From positions 2,245 through 66,244 of the forward strand of contig JALHRP010000010.1 in NCBI GenBank assembly GCA_022841365.1: a stretch of DNA of 64,000 bases, written 5' to 3'. Positions 26,620 to 35,506 of this stretch are shown here, one piece after another. Position 1 is the stretch's first letter, and each line of letters begins with the position of its first letter. This DNA is from Chitinophagaceae bacterium (lineage in GTDB: Bacteria; Bacteroidota; Bacteroidia; Chitinophagales; Chitinophagaceae). The position numbers and the translations under genes are program-made. The notes below the pieces were generated by a model. The model did no database searches. It saw only the letters and a list, made by a program, of their open reading frames with translations, and was not told the DNA's origin.

Positions 26620-26728
26620 TTGCTTGCGCAGGTTTCCCAACCTGTGCATTGCCGTTACTTGTTTTGCAAAAGCTTGCCGTTTTAATTTAGTGACGAATGG
26701 CAACAGGTCAGAGACCTGCGCCAGAAAT
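26620..26728. repeat. REP-like intergenic repeat, copy A
   Basis: A ~109-bp element that recurs at 27559 and 28695. It begins with gcttgcgcaggt..acctgtgc, contains gccgttacttgttttgca, and ends with acaggt..gacctgcgcc, so each end is a small palindrome. No open frame. It lies in the 303-nt gap between two minus-strand genes. Confidence 0.75.
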
Positions 26729-26865
26729 AGCTGTTATAGATTCAAGTTAAACCTTTTCTTAGAGTTTTTTTACAGGCATTCACCAGGCTGATTTGATGTG
26801 AATCATGGGTTTGTTCCATTGCGGCGGGTAGGTTGTACCAGACTCGCCTGAGAATAAAGAATGTT

Positions 26866-27462
26866 TTATTTTTTCCAATATATCGTAAACCTGATTCTGT
26901 AAGTTGTTGGGGCAAACGTCATAGTTAGTTGAGCATAAAAATCTTGTGTTTCCCATAAACTTTCTCTGGTGAAGTATTTAGTATTTTCTGATTTTCTCTT
27001 TTTAGCTTCTTTATCAGTAGAGGCAGGTGCTCCCAGCTCATTCACTATAACTGCTCTGATTCGTTCATATTCTGTGTCATAAACCTTGAACTTGGTACTT
27101 TCCTCCTGCCATATTTTTTGTTTGTCGAAAAAGTTACCATAGCGGTCTTTTTCCCAATCATAAGACACCAACCTTAAAATGGAATCTTTAGGAGTGTAGA
27201 AATATTCAGCGTATACCGGCAGGTATCCTAATGGCTCCCGTTGCACTATGGTGGGATTTGTTACTTCATATTTATCTATCAACGGATAATAGTCTTTTGA
27301 AAGGGAAACATTTTTAGTTAAGAATTTGGGGTTAGGACTGATTTCTTTTTCGAAAGTAACTACTTCTGAAATTTTAGTTTGCTTCATCCAAATGTGCTCT
27401 TGTGCAAATAAACCGGTTAAGTAAAAAGAAGCTGCTATTGATAATATTAGTTTTGATGGCAT
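26866..27462 (-). CDS. Exported protein of unknown function
   Basis: 198 residues. Signal peptide MPSKLILSIAASFYLTGLFAQ. The mature part mixes charged helix and aromatic strands (YAEYFYTPKDSILRLVSYDWEKDRYGNFFDK, split) and ends in YRIRFTIYWKK. No family and no catalytic motif recognised. It is flanked on both sides by the REP-like repeat (26620 and 27559). Confidence 0.6.
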   Translation of the reverse strand: MPSKLILSIAASFYLTGLFAQEHIWMKQTKISEVVTFEKEISPNPKFLTKNVSLSKDYYPLIDKYEVTNPTIVQREPLGYLPVYAEYFYTPKDSILRLVSYDWEKDRYGNFFDKQKIWQEESTKFKVYDTEYERIRAVIVNELGAPASTDKEAKKRKSENTKYFTRESLWETQDFYAQLTMTFAPTTYRIRFTIYWKK

Positions 27463-27558
27463 ACTATGGTATTTGTTTAATAGGTGGTTTCTACTGACTC
27501 CCAGGGTTGGCTACGGCCAGAGCAAGGGCAGATGGAATGTTAGTTTGTTTATCATCTT

Positions 27559-27666
27559 TTGCTTGCGCAGGTTTCTCAACCTGTGCATGCCGTTACTTGT
27601 TTTGCAACAGCTTGCCGTTTTTAATTTAGTGACGAATGGCAACAGGTCACAGACCTGCGCCAGAAA
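27559..27666. repeat. REP-like intergenic repeat, copy B
   Basis: The second full copy, nearly identical to copy A over its whole length (gcttgcgcaggt..., gccgttacttgttttgca, ...gacctgcgcc). It lies between two exported-protein genes. Confidence 0.75.
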
Positions 27667-27726
27667 AGATTATTTATACAAATCTCTAAAAACAAATCTA
27701 AAGGTTCATGTTAGCACCAGTTTTTT

Positions 27727-28566
27727 TTATTTGTATTCATAAGTGACTTTAAAAGCTGGAGTTTTATAGTCCGGTTTTGTTGTTGTTTTTTCAATTATTT
27801 TTCTGTCCGAGTTGTACTTGTAATCTGTTCTAAAACAATATGCGTGATAACTTGTTTCTGGTGTGGGTAAATAACCCTTTAATTTCGTAATCGTAGTGTC
27901 CTTTTCTGTAATAAGCAATTTGTCTTCATAACTATATTTCGAAATTGTCAACAAGTCTTCTCCGATATGATATTTCTTTTTTATAGTGAGATTATTCTCA
28001 TTGTCATAAAAAAGAGAATCAACAGTTGTTAGCCATTTACTTACATTATTATTAAATTCTTCTTTTATCATCGTTGTCATACGATTTAATTTATCATATG
28101 AATATTTTTCAGTCGTTGGAGTAGAATTACTTCCAATAATTTTTTTAATCAATAAGTTGTCATTATTATAAAAGTATCTTGCGGAAATCCATTCTGTGTT
28201 TTCAGAAACGACAACTTTTGTTTTTTCAAGTCTTTTTAAGCTGTCATAATAATAAATTTCTTTTGCTGGCTTTTCACAAGTTCTCATACAATATTCTTCT
28301 TCTATTAATTTTCCGTCAAGATTGTATTTATAAAAGTGTGTATTGTTCATTCCCAATTTTTGATGATTTTTATTAAATGTTTCAAAAGTCGAGTCCGTGG
28401 AAATCAACGAATATCTGGATGAACGATACTCAAAATGCTTTTGAATAGTTGTTATTCTACTTTTCTCTTGCTTAATATAAAATTTTCGCCAATCCTCAAT
28501 TTTATTTTCAGAACAACCGATAATTGAACAAATTATTAATATTGAAAAAAATGTTTGTCTTGTCAT
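27727..28566 (-). CDS. Lipoprotein with YD/RHS-like repeats
   Basis: 279 residues. Lipobox SIIGC (Cys18). The body holds about seven short repeats built on Tyr-Asp/Asn followed by a Leu: YKYNLDGKLIEEEY, YYYDSLKRLEKTKV, YFYNNDNLLIKKI, YSYDKLNRMTTMI, LFYDNENNLTIKK, YSYEDKLLITEK, YKYNSDRKIIEK. This resembles YD repeats of RHS-type proteins, but it is short, without a toxin domain. The DNA is more AT-rich than that of the flanking core genes. An attC-like palindrome lies just upstream (28589-28649). Confidence 0.7.
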   Translation of the reverse strand: MTRQTFFSILIICSIIGCSENKIEDWRKFYIKQEKSRITTIQKHFEYRSSRYSLISTDSTFETFNKNHQKLGMNNTHFYKYNLDGKLIEEEYCMRTCEKPAKEIYYYDSLKRLEKTKVVVSENTEWISARYFYNNDNLLIKKIIGSNSTPTTEKYSYDKLNRMTTMIKEEFNNNVSKWLTTVDSLFYDNENNLTIKKKYHIGEDLLTISKYSYEDKLLITEKDTTITKLKGYLPTPETSYHAYCFRTDYKYNSDRKIIEKTTTKPDYKTPAFKVTYEYK

Positions 28567-28588
28567 TGAGTGTCGTTCTAAAATTGGT

Positions 28589-28649
28589 GCTAACGGTCAC
28601 GGCTTGGCGATGTGGTGGAATTTGAAAATCGTCAGTCCGTAACCGCTGC
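28589..28649. repeat. attC-like imperfect palindrome
   Basis: 61 bp. The outer arms GCTAACGGTCACGG and (reversed) GCAGCGGTTACGG pair with a few mismatches; the inner arms CGGCTTGGCGAT / CGGACTGACGAT also pair at 9 of 12 positions; the centre is a ~16-nt loop. This two-part imperfect hairpin ending in GTTAGC is the usual design of an integron attC site. No integrase gene is in the window, so this is a resemblance only. Confidence 0.45.
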
Positions 28650-28694
28650 TAAATTTATAAATAAAAGTTCATTGTTTATTCTGTTGCTCGGCTT

Positions 28695-28784
28695 TTGCTT
28701 GCGCTGGTCTCCCGACCTGTGTATTGCTGTTACTTGTTTTGCAACAGCTTGCAGTTTTTAATTTACCGATGAATGACAGAATTG
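28695..28784. repeat. REP-like intergenic repeat, copy C (diverged)
   Basis: A diverged copy: gcttgcgctggtctcccgacctgtg, then tgttacttgttttgcaacagcttgc. The right end is degenerate (gaatgacagaattgcc) and lacks the second palindrome. Confidence 0.65.
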
Positions 28785-28785
28785 C

Positions 28786-29337
28786 CTACTTTACTTTTAC
28801 ATTAAACATTCCGTTCTCCACTAAATGAAATATAGGTTGCTGTGGTTCATTGATCCCCGGCCCAACTCCAATAATAAGTTTTCCACTAAAAACTCCTTGA
28901 ACAAGTGAATCATTTCTAACGATAGTTGCTTTTGATAAATAGGGTTCGTATCCATTTATCCGGTAAATCCATGTGTCCCTGATATAATCAATATAATTAT
29001 AGATTTGTTTATTAAGGTCTGGATAAGTTCCAGGATCTATCACTCTGACTGGTCTAGCCCAAAATTTAATGATTATTTTTTGGGAGTTAGCCAGTGTGTT
29101 ATTCTTACCGGATATTTCCAGTCTATATATTTTACTCCAATAATTAAATTGCTCAGTAACGGTGTCGGCAACTGCACCGATATTAAAAGTTGTTTCTATT
29201 CCGTCAATTTTAGCGATAATAGTTCCTACAGGAATATTAATATTGATATCGCTTTTTCCTTTGTTATGCTTGCGGCAACCAATTATAAATATTGTAAGCA
29301 GTAGAACTATTAATAACCCGATGTTTATATTTTTCAT
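28786..29337 (-). CDS. Lipoprotein of unknown function (DUF6252-like)
   Basis: 183 residues. Lipobox IIGC (Cys21). The mature part is beta-rich: an N-terminal IIAKIDGIETTFN strand pair and a KIIIKFWARPVRVIDPGTYPD segment that recall Bacteroidota lipoproteins of the DUF6252 type, which are thought to have an immunoglobulin-like fold. Similarity is from memory of the pattern and not certain. The gene lies in the AT-rich accessory stretch. Confidence 0.6.
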   Translation of the reverse strand: MKNINIGLLIVLLLTIFIIGCRKHNKGKSDININIPVGTIIAKIDGIETTFNIGAVADTVTEQFNYWSKIYRLEISGKNNTLANSQKIIIKFWARPVRVIDPGTYPDLNKQIYNYIDYIRDTWIYRINGYEPYLSKATIVRNDSLVQGVFSGKLIIGVGPGINEPQQPIFHLVENGMFNVKVK

Positions 29338-29526
29338 ATGATTTGATCTTTAGTCGCAATAGAAATCATGTTGTCTTTTGTAGTTGGTGACGACACAAAC
29401 CCACCTTCAGTAATTTACTCCAGATACTCTTTAATAATCTGTTCTTTTAAGTCCATAAAATGGTTGTTTTTTAGTCAACCTATTTCAGGACGAGACAAAC
29501 AAAAAGCTGAGATTATATTTGTCGCC

Positions 29527-29555
29527 CCGCCATATTGCCAATGCAATGTTAGCGG
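29527..29555. repeat. Short palindrome at the 3' side of the Mrr-like gene
   Basis: CCGCCATATTGC and GCAATGTTAGCGG can pair into a hairpin with a short loop. Together with GCCGCTAACA at 30327-30336 it forms a 16-bp inverted repeat around the endonuclease gene (TGTTAGCGGCAGTTAA and TTAATTGCCGCTAACA). Confidence 0.5.
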
Positions 29556-29558
29556 CAG

Positions 29559-30311
29559 TTAATTTTTCCGAAGAGGTTGACCGAACAAATTGTCAAACTT
29601 AGCAACACCTTCCTTGGAAACTTTTTTCAAATATTCAAAGTAGTCCATCAGACAATTTATGGTTATGTCTTTAGGAAAGCTTTTTGAATTGTCCTCCACA
29701 ACCTTGTCGAGATAATCTAATTCTAATTGTCCGTTAATTGCATTTTTATAATATAGTCTAAATGTCTTCATTGAGATATTCTCGTACTCATGCTGCAACT
29801 GGTGAAACTCTTTTTGCTTTGCTTCGTCTAGTACATCATAGTATTTGTCGTAAAAAGATTCCATGGGGTCAGAATACTTTCTTAATGGATAACCCATCAT
29901 TTCTAGTTCGTCAACTACATTGTTTACCCATTGCGTTCTGAACTCTGTCTGAAATTGGTTGAAATCAAATAGATGTAGATTAGAGTTTTCGGCTGCTTCA
30001 TGTGCACCTTCTTGAAATCCTTTACGAGAAATGATATATCCTGTATTTGCCCCATAATCAGCAAGTATAGTTCTTACCGAATGAACTACACTTTTTGGGA
30101 CAGCAGTTGTCCAATGCTTACATTCAGCAATCTGGGTTTCAGTTATATTTAATATCTTTCGAGTAGCAAAAACGTCCACATTCACTTTACCTCTAACAAG
30201 AGTAATATCCTTTTCAACTTCAGCTTTGTATCCCATGTCTGAAAAGATTTTAGCAACTCTTACTTGAAGGTCTTTCCAGTCTTTTGGTTCATCGTGATAT
30301 ATCGGTGTCAT
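29559..30311 (-). CDS. Mrr-like restriction endonuclease-fold protein
   Basis: 250 residues, no signal peptide. Residues ~10-120 match the type IV/Mrr nuclease fold: KDWKDLQVRVAKIFSDMGYKAEVEKD (split), then KVNVDVFATRKI...QIAECKHW, giving the catalytic D-(x)n-E-x-K (Asp in VDVFA, Glu and Lys in ECKHW), then the helix VHSVRTILADYGANTGYIISRKGFQEGAHEAAE. The helical C-terminal ~120 residues are not recognised. A role in cutting modified foreign DNA is likely from the family but no methylase or helicase is adjacent. Confidence 0.8.
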   Translation of the reverse strand: MTPIYHDEPKDWKDLQVRVAKIFSDMGYKAEVEKDITLVRGKVNVDVFATRKILNITETQIAECKHWTTAVPKSVVHSVRTILADYGANTGYIISRKGFQEGAHEAAENSNLHLFDFNQFQTEFRTQWVNNVVDELEMMGYPLRKYSDPMESFYDKYYDVLDEAKQKEFHQLQHEYENISMKTFRLYYKNAINGQLELDYLDKVVEDNSKSFPKDITINCLMDYFEYLKKVSKEGVAKFDNLFGQPLRKN

Positions 30312-30479
30312 TTATTCTGTGGGTTTAATTGCCGCTAACACTCTAATTTATGATATAATGTGATGCTCTGCAAATAAAGGTTCACCTGGAAACCAATGTT
30401 TTAATGTTATACTTTTCGTATTGTTGTTAGTACAATCCGTTCTTCATACAACTGTTTGAATAAAATATAATATAATACC

Positions 30480-31625
30480 TCACTTCATCACCTCATCCAC
30501 AATCCCCTTCAACTCTTTATACTTAGAGTTGCGTCCTTTGTTCTGCAAATTATAAACAAACAAAAACGCACAATATTTTTTTTCATTCTCTACCCATGGA
30601 AAACTGCCAAACAATCCCGGACTTGTAACAGCAGTACTTCTTTTGCTGTCGGGCATGGCATCTTTTTTATCTGCAACAGCCAGCGGGCTATCCATCACCC
30701 ATTCGCCAAAACCATAACCCCATGTGCCTGCTTCGGCAGGAGTGTTCATAATTACTACATCACGACCAACTCTGTTCTTCTGCATTTCATTGATCAATGC
30801 TTTGCTGATGATTCGTTTACCGTTAAACTCACCTTCGTTCATGATCATAATAAGGAAGTTCATATAATCTTCGGGTGTACTGTATGCACCACCTGCTGCC
30901 AGCGGTACTCCGTTTTTTCCAAAGTCGGTATTCTTCATACCAAGTGGTTGTGCAATGCGTTCGTTAAAGGCTGTTTCAAAATCTTTACCACTGATCTTTT
31001 CAATAATGCCTGCTATGATTTGCAAACCTGTGTTGCTGTAATGAAAAGTTTTGCCGGGTATTCCTTCCATGGGCAACATGGCAATCTGTTCCATAGCTGC
31101 AGCCATGGTCTTGGTATTTTTAAATCCTTCAATCATATCCCGTAATCCACCCGATTGAATACCGGTTAAATGACTGAGACATTGCCATACACGAATGCTT
31201 CCTTTTCCATATTTACTCATGATGGGTAAATGCTTACCAATAGAATCGTTTAAACGTAATTTGTTTTCATCAATATACGTCATGGCTAATGCAGCAGTTA
31301 ACCATTTGCTGCTGCTGGCTATCCGTTCACGGGTGGTGGATGTATAATCCTGCAGCATGGTTTCAGCATCGGCACCTTTTATTTTGGCCCGCACTTTGGT
31401 ACGGTTTTGTTGTTGTTTGCTGAGCTTGTTAAAGCTTTGCACATAAACCATTTTGCCATCTTTATAAATCATCATCACGGCACGGCCACCGAGATCGGGC
31501 AGATTGGTATTTACCCAGTCGCTCACTTTTGAAAAGTCCTGTTGTGCATAACAGAACTGTAATAATAACATGAAAATCAATGTAGCACTGACTTTGGGGC
31601 GGACTTTCAATTGATTCAATGACAT
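30480..31625 (-). CDS. Serine hydrolase (beta-lactamase/class C fold)
   Basis: 381 residues. A signal peptide ends near residue 28 (CYAQQ). SxxK is intact (SSSKWLTAAL, near residues 108-111), YxN is YSN (near 196), and a C-terminal SPGLFGSFPW segment is in the place of the third motif. It is a paralogue of the protein encoded at 18501-19514, which has lost these residues. It is predicted to be an active periplasmic esterase or peptidase of unknown substrate. The region upstream, between it and clpB, is a cluster of repeats. Confidence 0.88.
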   Translation of the reverse strand: MSLNQLKVRPKVSATLIFMLLLQFCYAQQDFSKVSDWVNTNLPDLGGRAVMMIYKDGKMVYVQSFNKLSKQQQNRTKVRAKIKGADAETMLQDYTSTTRERIASSSKWLTAALAMTYIDENKLRLNDSIGKHLPIMSKYGKGSIRVWQCLSHLTGIQSGGLRDMIEGFKNTKTMAAAMEQIAMLPMEGIPGKTFHYSNTGLQIIAGIIEKISGKDFETAFNERIAQPLGMKNTDFGKNGVPLAAGGAYSTPEDYMNFLIMIMNEGEFNGKRIISKALINEMQKNRVGRDVVIMNTPAEAGTWGYGFGEWVMDSPLAVADKKDAMPDSKRSTAVTSPGLFGSFPWVENEKKYCAFLFVYNLQNKGRNSKYKELKGIVDEVMK

Positions 31626-31660
31626 TCTTTCTGAATTTATTTATTGGATAGCTATTTGAC

Positions 31661-32060
31661 ACCTCACCCTCGATCCCTCTCCGGAAGAGAGGGAGGCCAA
31701 ACGAAATTAACTAATTCAACTTTTGGAATTCAGCATTTCAACAGCTGGGCAAATGTTTAACAAATACCTCACCCTCAGTCCCCGTCCGAACGGAGTCATC
31801 CGGGCGGGCATTTCAGCTTTTGAATAAAAGTTGAACAAGTATACAAATGCTGATGTGTTAATTACAAATGCTTGGGCATTGTATGCAGCACCGTCCTTCT
31901 CCTTCGGAGAAGGATAAGAGGATGAGGCCTAAATGTTTAACATTTATTCAAAAGCTGAAATGGTAGATAAAAAAGAAAATTAAAAAATATGCAGCACCGC
32001 TCCATCTCCGCGCCTGTCCCGATTATTTCGGGAGAGAGGGAGAAGGAGGGTGAGGTCTAA
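31661..32060. repeat. Cluster of hairpin repeats upstream of clpB
   Basis: Four GC-rich hairpin units within 400 bp: 31661-31698 (CCCTCTCcggaaGAGAGGG), 31765-31810, 31886-31930 (TCCTTCTCC..GGAGAAGGA) and 31991-32060. The outermost arms are inverted (CTCACCCTC at 31663, GAGGGTGAG at 32046). Between them are two inverted 31-nt segments, 31809-31839 and 31932-31962, that pair at about 27 positions. No open frame. The promoter of clpB must lie in or beside this cluster. Confidence 0.7.
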
Positions 32061-32070
32061 ACAACACTAT

Positions 32071-34689
32071 ATGAACTTATCAAACTTTACCATTAAAGCA
32101 GCCGAAGCAGTGCAGCAGGCACAGCAACTGGCGTTTAATGCACAAAACACATCCATTGAAACAGAACATTTACTGAAAGCATTGCTCGATCAGGATGATA
32201 GTCCTGTAGAATATCTGCTCAAGAAAAATAATGTTACACTCAATCTGGTAGAAACAAAACTGAACGAAGCCATCAGCAAATTACCAAAAACAAATGCTGA
32301 GGCAGCACAGATGCTGGGTCGGGAAGCCAACAATGTGATTCTGCGTGCAGGTGCAGCACTGAAAAGTTTTGGTGATGAGTTTGTAACACCGGAGCATTTG
32401 TTACTTGCCATTGTACAGGGTAACGATTCAACGGCCAAACTTTTAAAAGAAGCAGGCTTAACAGAAAAAGGATTGCTTACAGCTGTTAAAGAATTACGCA
32501 AAGGCGAAACAGTAAAAAGTCAAACACAGGAAACACAATTCAATGCACTCAACAAGTATGCAAAGAATTTAATTGAAATGGCAAGGCAGGGAAAGCTTGA
32601 TCCTGTGATTGGCCGTGATGAAGAGATCCGAAGAACATTACACATCTTAACACGCAGAAGTAAAAACAATCCCATTCTTGTTGGTGAACCGGGTGTTGGT
32701 AAAACAGCTATTGCAGAAGGATTAGCCATGCGTATTGTAAATGGTGATGTGCCTGAGAATTTAAAATCAAAAATTATTTATGCATTGGATATGGGTCAGC
32801 TGATTGCCGGCGCAAAATATAAAGGAGAGTTTGAAGAACGTTTGAAAAGTGTGGTAAAAGAAGTAAGTACCAGTGATGGTGAAATTATTTTATTCATTGA
32901 TGAAATTCATACACTCGTTGGTGCAGGTGGTGGCGATGGTGCCATGGATGCAGCTAATATTTTAAAACCTGCATTGGCAAGAGGTGAGTTGAGAGCCATT
33001 GGTGCAACCACATTAAACGAGTATCAAAAGTTTTTTGAAAAAGATAAGGCCCTGGAGCGTCGTTTTCAGAAAGTGATGATTGATGAACCGAATATGGAAG
33101 ATGCCATTTCCATTTTGCGTGGATTAAAAGACCGTTATGAAACACATCATCATGTACGTATTAAAGACGAAGCCATTATTGCAGCAGTTGAATTGAGTGT
33201 GCGTTACATCACCGATCGGTTTTTGCCGGATAAAGCCATTGATTTAATTGATGAAAGTGCGGCCAAGCTTCGTTTAGAAATGAACAGTATGCCAGAAGAG
33301 CTGGATAAACTGGAGCGCCAGATCCGTCAGTTAGAAATTGAACGGGAAGCTATCAAGCGAGAGAAAGATGAATCAACATTAAAAGAACTCAATACCGAAA
33401 TTGCCAATCTTTCTGTTGAACGGGATACACTGAAAGCAAAATGGAAAACAGAAAAAGAACTGGTAGAGAAAGTACAGAATGCAAAAGCAGAAATTGAAAA
33501 CCTGAAGTTGCAGGCCGAACGTGCAGAACGTGAAGGCAACTACGGGCTGGTGGCTGAGATCCGTTATGGGAAAATAAAAGAACAGGAAGCACAGATCGTT
33601 ACTTTAACAGAGCAAATAGAAAGCAGTGGTGAAAAACGTTTGCTGAAAGAAGAAGTAGATGCAGAAGATATAGCGGTGAACATTGCAAAAATGACGGGCA
33701 TTCCTGTTGCAAAAATGATGCAGAGTGAACGTGAAAAATTGTTGCACTTAGAAGATGAACTGCATAACCGTGTGGTGGGACAGGATGAAGCCATCACCGC
33801 TGTGGCAGATGCAATTCGCAGAAGCAGGGCAGGGTTGAGTGATCCGAAAAAACCAATTGGTTCTTTTATCTTTTTGGGAACAACAGGTGTGGGTAAAACA
33901 GAATTAGCCAAAGCGTTGGCCGAATATCTGTTTGATGATGAAAGCATGATGACGAGGATTGACATGAGTGAATACCAGGAAAAACACACCGTTTCCCGTT
34001 TGGTGGGTGCGCCTCCCGGTTATGTGGGATACGATGAAGGTGGTCAGTTAACTGAAGCGGTTCGCCGTAAGCCGTACAGTGTGGTGCTGCTCGATGAAAT
34101 TGAAAAGGCCCACCCGGATGTGTGGAATGTGCTCTTGCAGGTGCTCGATGATGGCCGTTTAACCGATAACAAGGGCAGGGTGGTGAATTTCAAGAATACC
34201 ATCATCATTATGACCAGCAATATCGGCAGTCACCTCATAAGTGAGGCATTTGAGGGCGTTTCGGATGAAAAAGAAATCGAAAAGGCAACCCAATTGGCCA
34301 AAACTGAGGTAATGACTCTTTTACGACAAACAATTCGGCCCGAATTCTTGAATCGTGTAGATGAAATCATTATGTTTGCGCCGCTACTGCGTAAGGAAAT
34401 AAGATCCATCATCCGCATTCAATTAAGTAATCTGCAAAAACTGGTTGCTGACAGCGGAATTCAGCTCAATTTTTCTGATTATACCCTGGATTATCTGGCT
34501 GAGCATGGATTTGACCCGCAATTTGGGGCACGGCCACTCAAACGATTGATTCAAAAAGAAATCGTTAACGGATTGAGCCGTAAGATTTTAGCCGGTGATA
34601 TTGATAAAACCAAAACTGTAGTTGTTGATGTATTTGATGGTTTGGTAGTCTTCAGAAATGAAGCTGCTAACGGGCCGGAGGTTAAATAG
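32071..34689 (+). CDS. clpB: ATP-dependent disaggregase ClpB
   Basis: 872 residues from ATG 32071 (an earlier ATG at 32050 adds 7 residues derived from the repeat cluster). ClpB is a hexameric AAA+ machine that, with DnaK, pulls proteins out of aggregates. Seen: the double Clp N-domain (~1-145), first ATPase with GEPGVGKTA (Walker A) and [13 protein letters not shown] (Walker B), the long coiled-coil middle domain (~400-530, Glu/Lys-rich) that marks ClpB rather than ClpA, and a second ATPase with GTTGVGKTE and [13 protein letters not shown]. Full length. Cytoplasmic and usually heat-induced. Confidence 0.97.
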   Translation: MNLSNFTIKAAEAVQQAQQLAFNAQNTSIETEHLLKALLDQDDSPVEYLLKKNNVTLNLVETKLNEAISKLPKTNAEAAQMLGREANNVILRAGAALKSFGDEFVTPEHLLLAIVQGNDSTAKLLKEAGLTEKGLLTAVKELRKGETVKSQTQETQFNALNKYAKNLIEMARQGKLDPVIGRDEEIRRTLHILTRRSKNNPILVGEPGVGKTAIAEGLAMRIVNGDVPENLKSKIIYALDMGQLIAGAKYKGEFEERLKSVVKEVSTSDGEIILFIDEIHTLVGAGGGDGAMDAANILKPALARGELRAIGATTLNEYQKFFEKDKALERRFQKVMIDEPNMEDAISILRGLKDRYETHHHVRIKDEAIIAAVELSVRYITDRFLPDKAIDLIDESAAKLRLEMNSMPEELDKLERQIRQLEIEREAIKREKDESTLKELNTEIANLSVERDTLKAKWKTEKELVEKVQNAKAEIENLKLQAERAEREGNYGLVAEIRYGKIKEQEAQIVTLTEQIESSGEKRLLKEEVDAEDIAVNIAKMTGIPVAKMMQSEREKLLHLEDELHNRVVGQDEAITAVADAIRRSRAGLSDPKKPIGSFIFLGTTGVGKTELAKALAEYLFDDESMMTRIDMSEYQEKHTVSRLVGAPPGYVGYDEGGQLTEAVRRKPYSVVLLDEIEKAHPDVWNVLLQVLDDGRLTDNKGRVVNFKNTIIIMTSNIGSHLISEAFEGVSDEKEIEKATQLAKTEVMTLLRQTIRPEFLNRVDEIIMFAPLLRKEIRSIIRIQLSNLQKLVADSGIQLNFSDYTLDYLAEHGFDPQFGARPLKRLIQKEIVNGLSRKILAGDIDKTKTVVVDVFDGLVVFRNEAANGPEVK

Positions 34690-34760
34690 CATAACCAACC
34701 TGCAACTAATTAAATGAAGGATTGTTAAAGATAAGACAGGCGTATTATACATATTTAAAA

Positions 34761-34766
34761 AAGGAG
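34761..34766 (+). promoter_or_regulatory. Shine-Dalgarno site (AAGGAG)
   Basis: A strong AAGGAG lies 5 nt before the ATG at 34772. Such a site is unusual here, where almost no other start has one, and it fixes this start codon. Confidence 0.6.
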
Positions 34767-34771
34767 AATTT

Positions 34772-35347
34772 ATGGCACATAGTAAAGCACCCGAAATTGA
34801 AATTATCCCTACCAAGAATATCTGGGTAGGCGCCAAAGAAGCGCCTGTAAAGCTGGTAATGTTTGGAGATTATGAAAGTGAGCCTTGTGCAAAGGCCAAT
34901 GAAGTGGTAAACCAGCTCATGGAAAAATATGAAGGCAAACTGCAGTTCAACTTCCGTCATTTTCCGTTAACAAAAATTCATCAGCGTGCACACAAGGCTG
35001 CAGAAGCTTCTATTGGTGCAGCACAGGAAGGTAAGTTTTGGGAAATGCATAATCTTTTATTTGCAAAACGCCGTCAGCTCGGTACCATCAGTCTTAAAAG
35101 CTATGCAAAAGAGAGTGGTGTAACTGATAAGAATTTTTTATCTAAGCTGGTAGATTCTGTTTATGGCTGGAGTGTACGTATTGATTTGTTAGAAGGTGCC
35201 AATAACGGAATTAAAGATGTGCCGTTTTTTTATATCAATGGTGAAGTGTATAACGGACCGGTAAACGTAAACGCTTTCAGTAAAGTGATTGATGTACTGG
35301 CAAAGAAAAAGCCTGCTGCAAAAACAGCGGTGAAGAAAAGAGCATAA
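34772..35347 (+). CDS. DsbA-like thioredoxin-fold protein with a single active-site Cys
   Basis: 191 residues, no signal peptide, so cytoplasmic. Thioredoxin_4/DsbA fold: VKLVMFGDYESEPCAKANEVV (split, ~29-49), NFRHFPLTKIHQRAHKAAEASIGAAQEGKFWEMHNLLF (split, ~63-100) and GIKDVPFFYINGEVYNGP with the cis-Pro (~150-167). In the usual family the motif is CPYC; here it is SEPC, so only the second Cys remains. It cannot form the normal disulfide and may act as a monothiol or binding protein. A Lys/Ala-rich tail ends the protein. Confidence 0.82.
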   Translation: MAHSKAPEIEIIPTKNIWVGAKEAPVKLVMFGDYESEPCAKANEVVNQLMEKYEGKLQFNFRHFPLTKIHQRAHKAAEASIGAAQEGKFWEMHNLLFAKRRQLGTISLKSYAKESGVTDKNFLSKLVDSVYGWSVRIDLLEGANNGIKDVPFFYINGEVYNGPVNVNAFSKVIDVLAKKKPAAKTAVKKRA

Positions 35348-35424
35348 AGTAAAGTACGGAATTAGAAGTACGATGTACGCATGCCCGACAAAGCTTTAGC
35401 GTAGTTGGGGATGTACTGGATAAG

Positions 35425-35459
35425 AAAAAGCAACAACTTGAAAAGGCTGTTGCTTTTTT
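35425..35459 (+). terminator. Rho-independent terminator
   Basis: An 11-bp stem (AAAAAGCAACA / TGTTGCTTTTT, 35425-35435 and 35448-35458) with the T-run in its right arm, 78 nt after the DsbA-like gene. Confidence 0.75.
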
Positions 35460-35506
35460 GTTTGATTTTAATTCAGGAAAATAACAAAGTCAATCGTTTA
35501 AAAAAT

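Noticed and set aside
29338-29558. A 13-codon frame MDLKEQIIKEYLE (minus strand) followed by other coding-like phrases in another frame
   Set aside because: It may be the remains of a decayed gene, but too little is left to support a pseudogene.
32190-32501. Long minus-strand frames opposite clpB
   Set aside because: Shadows of a highly conserved gene; low-complexity Ser/Leu/Phe products.
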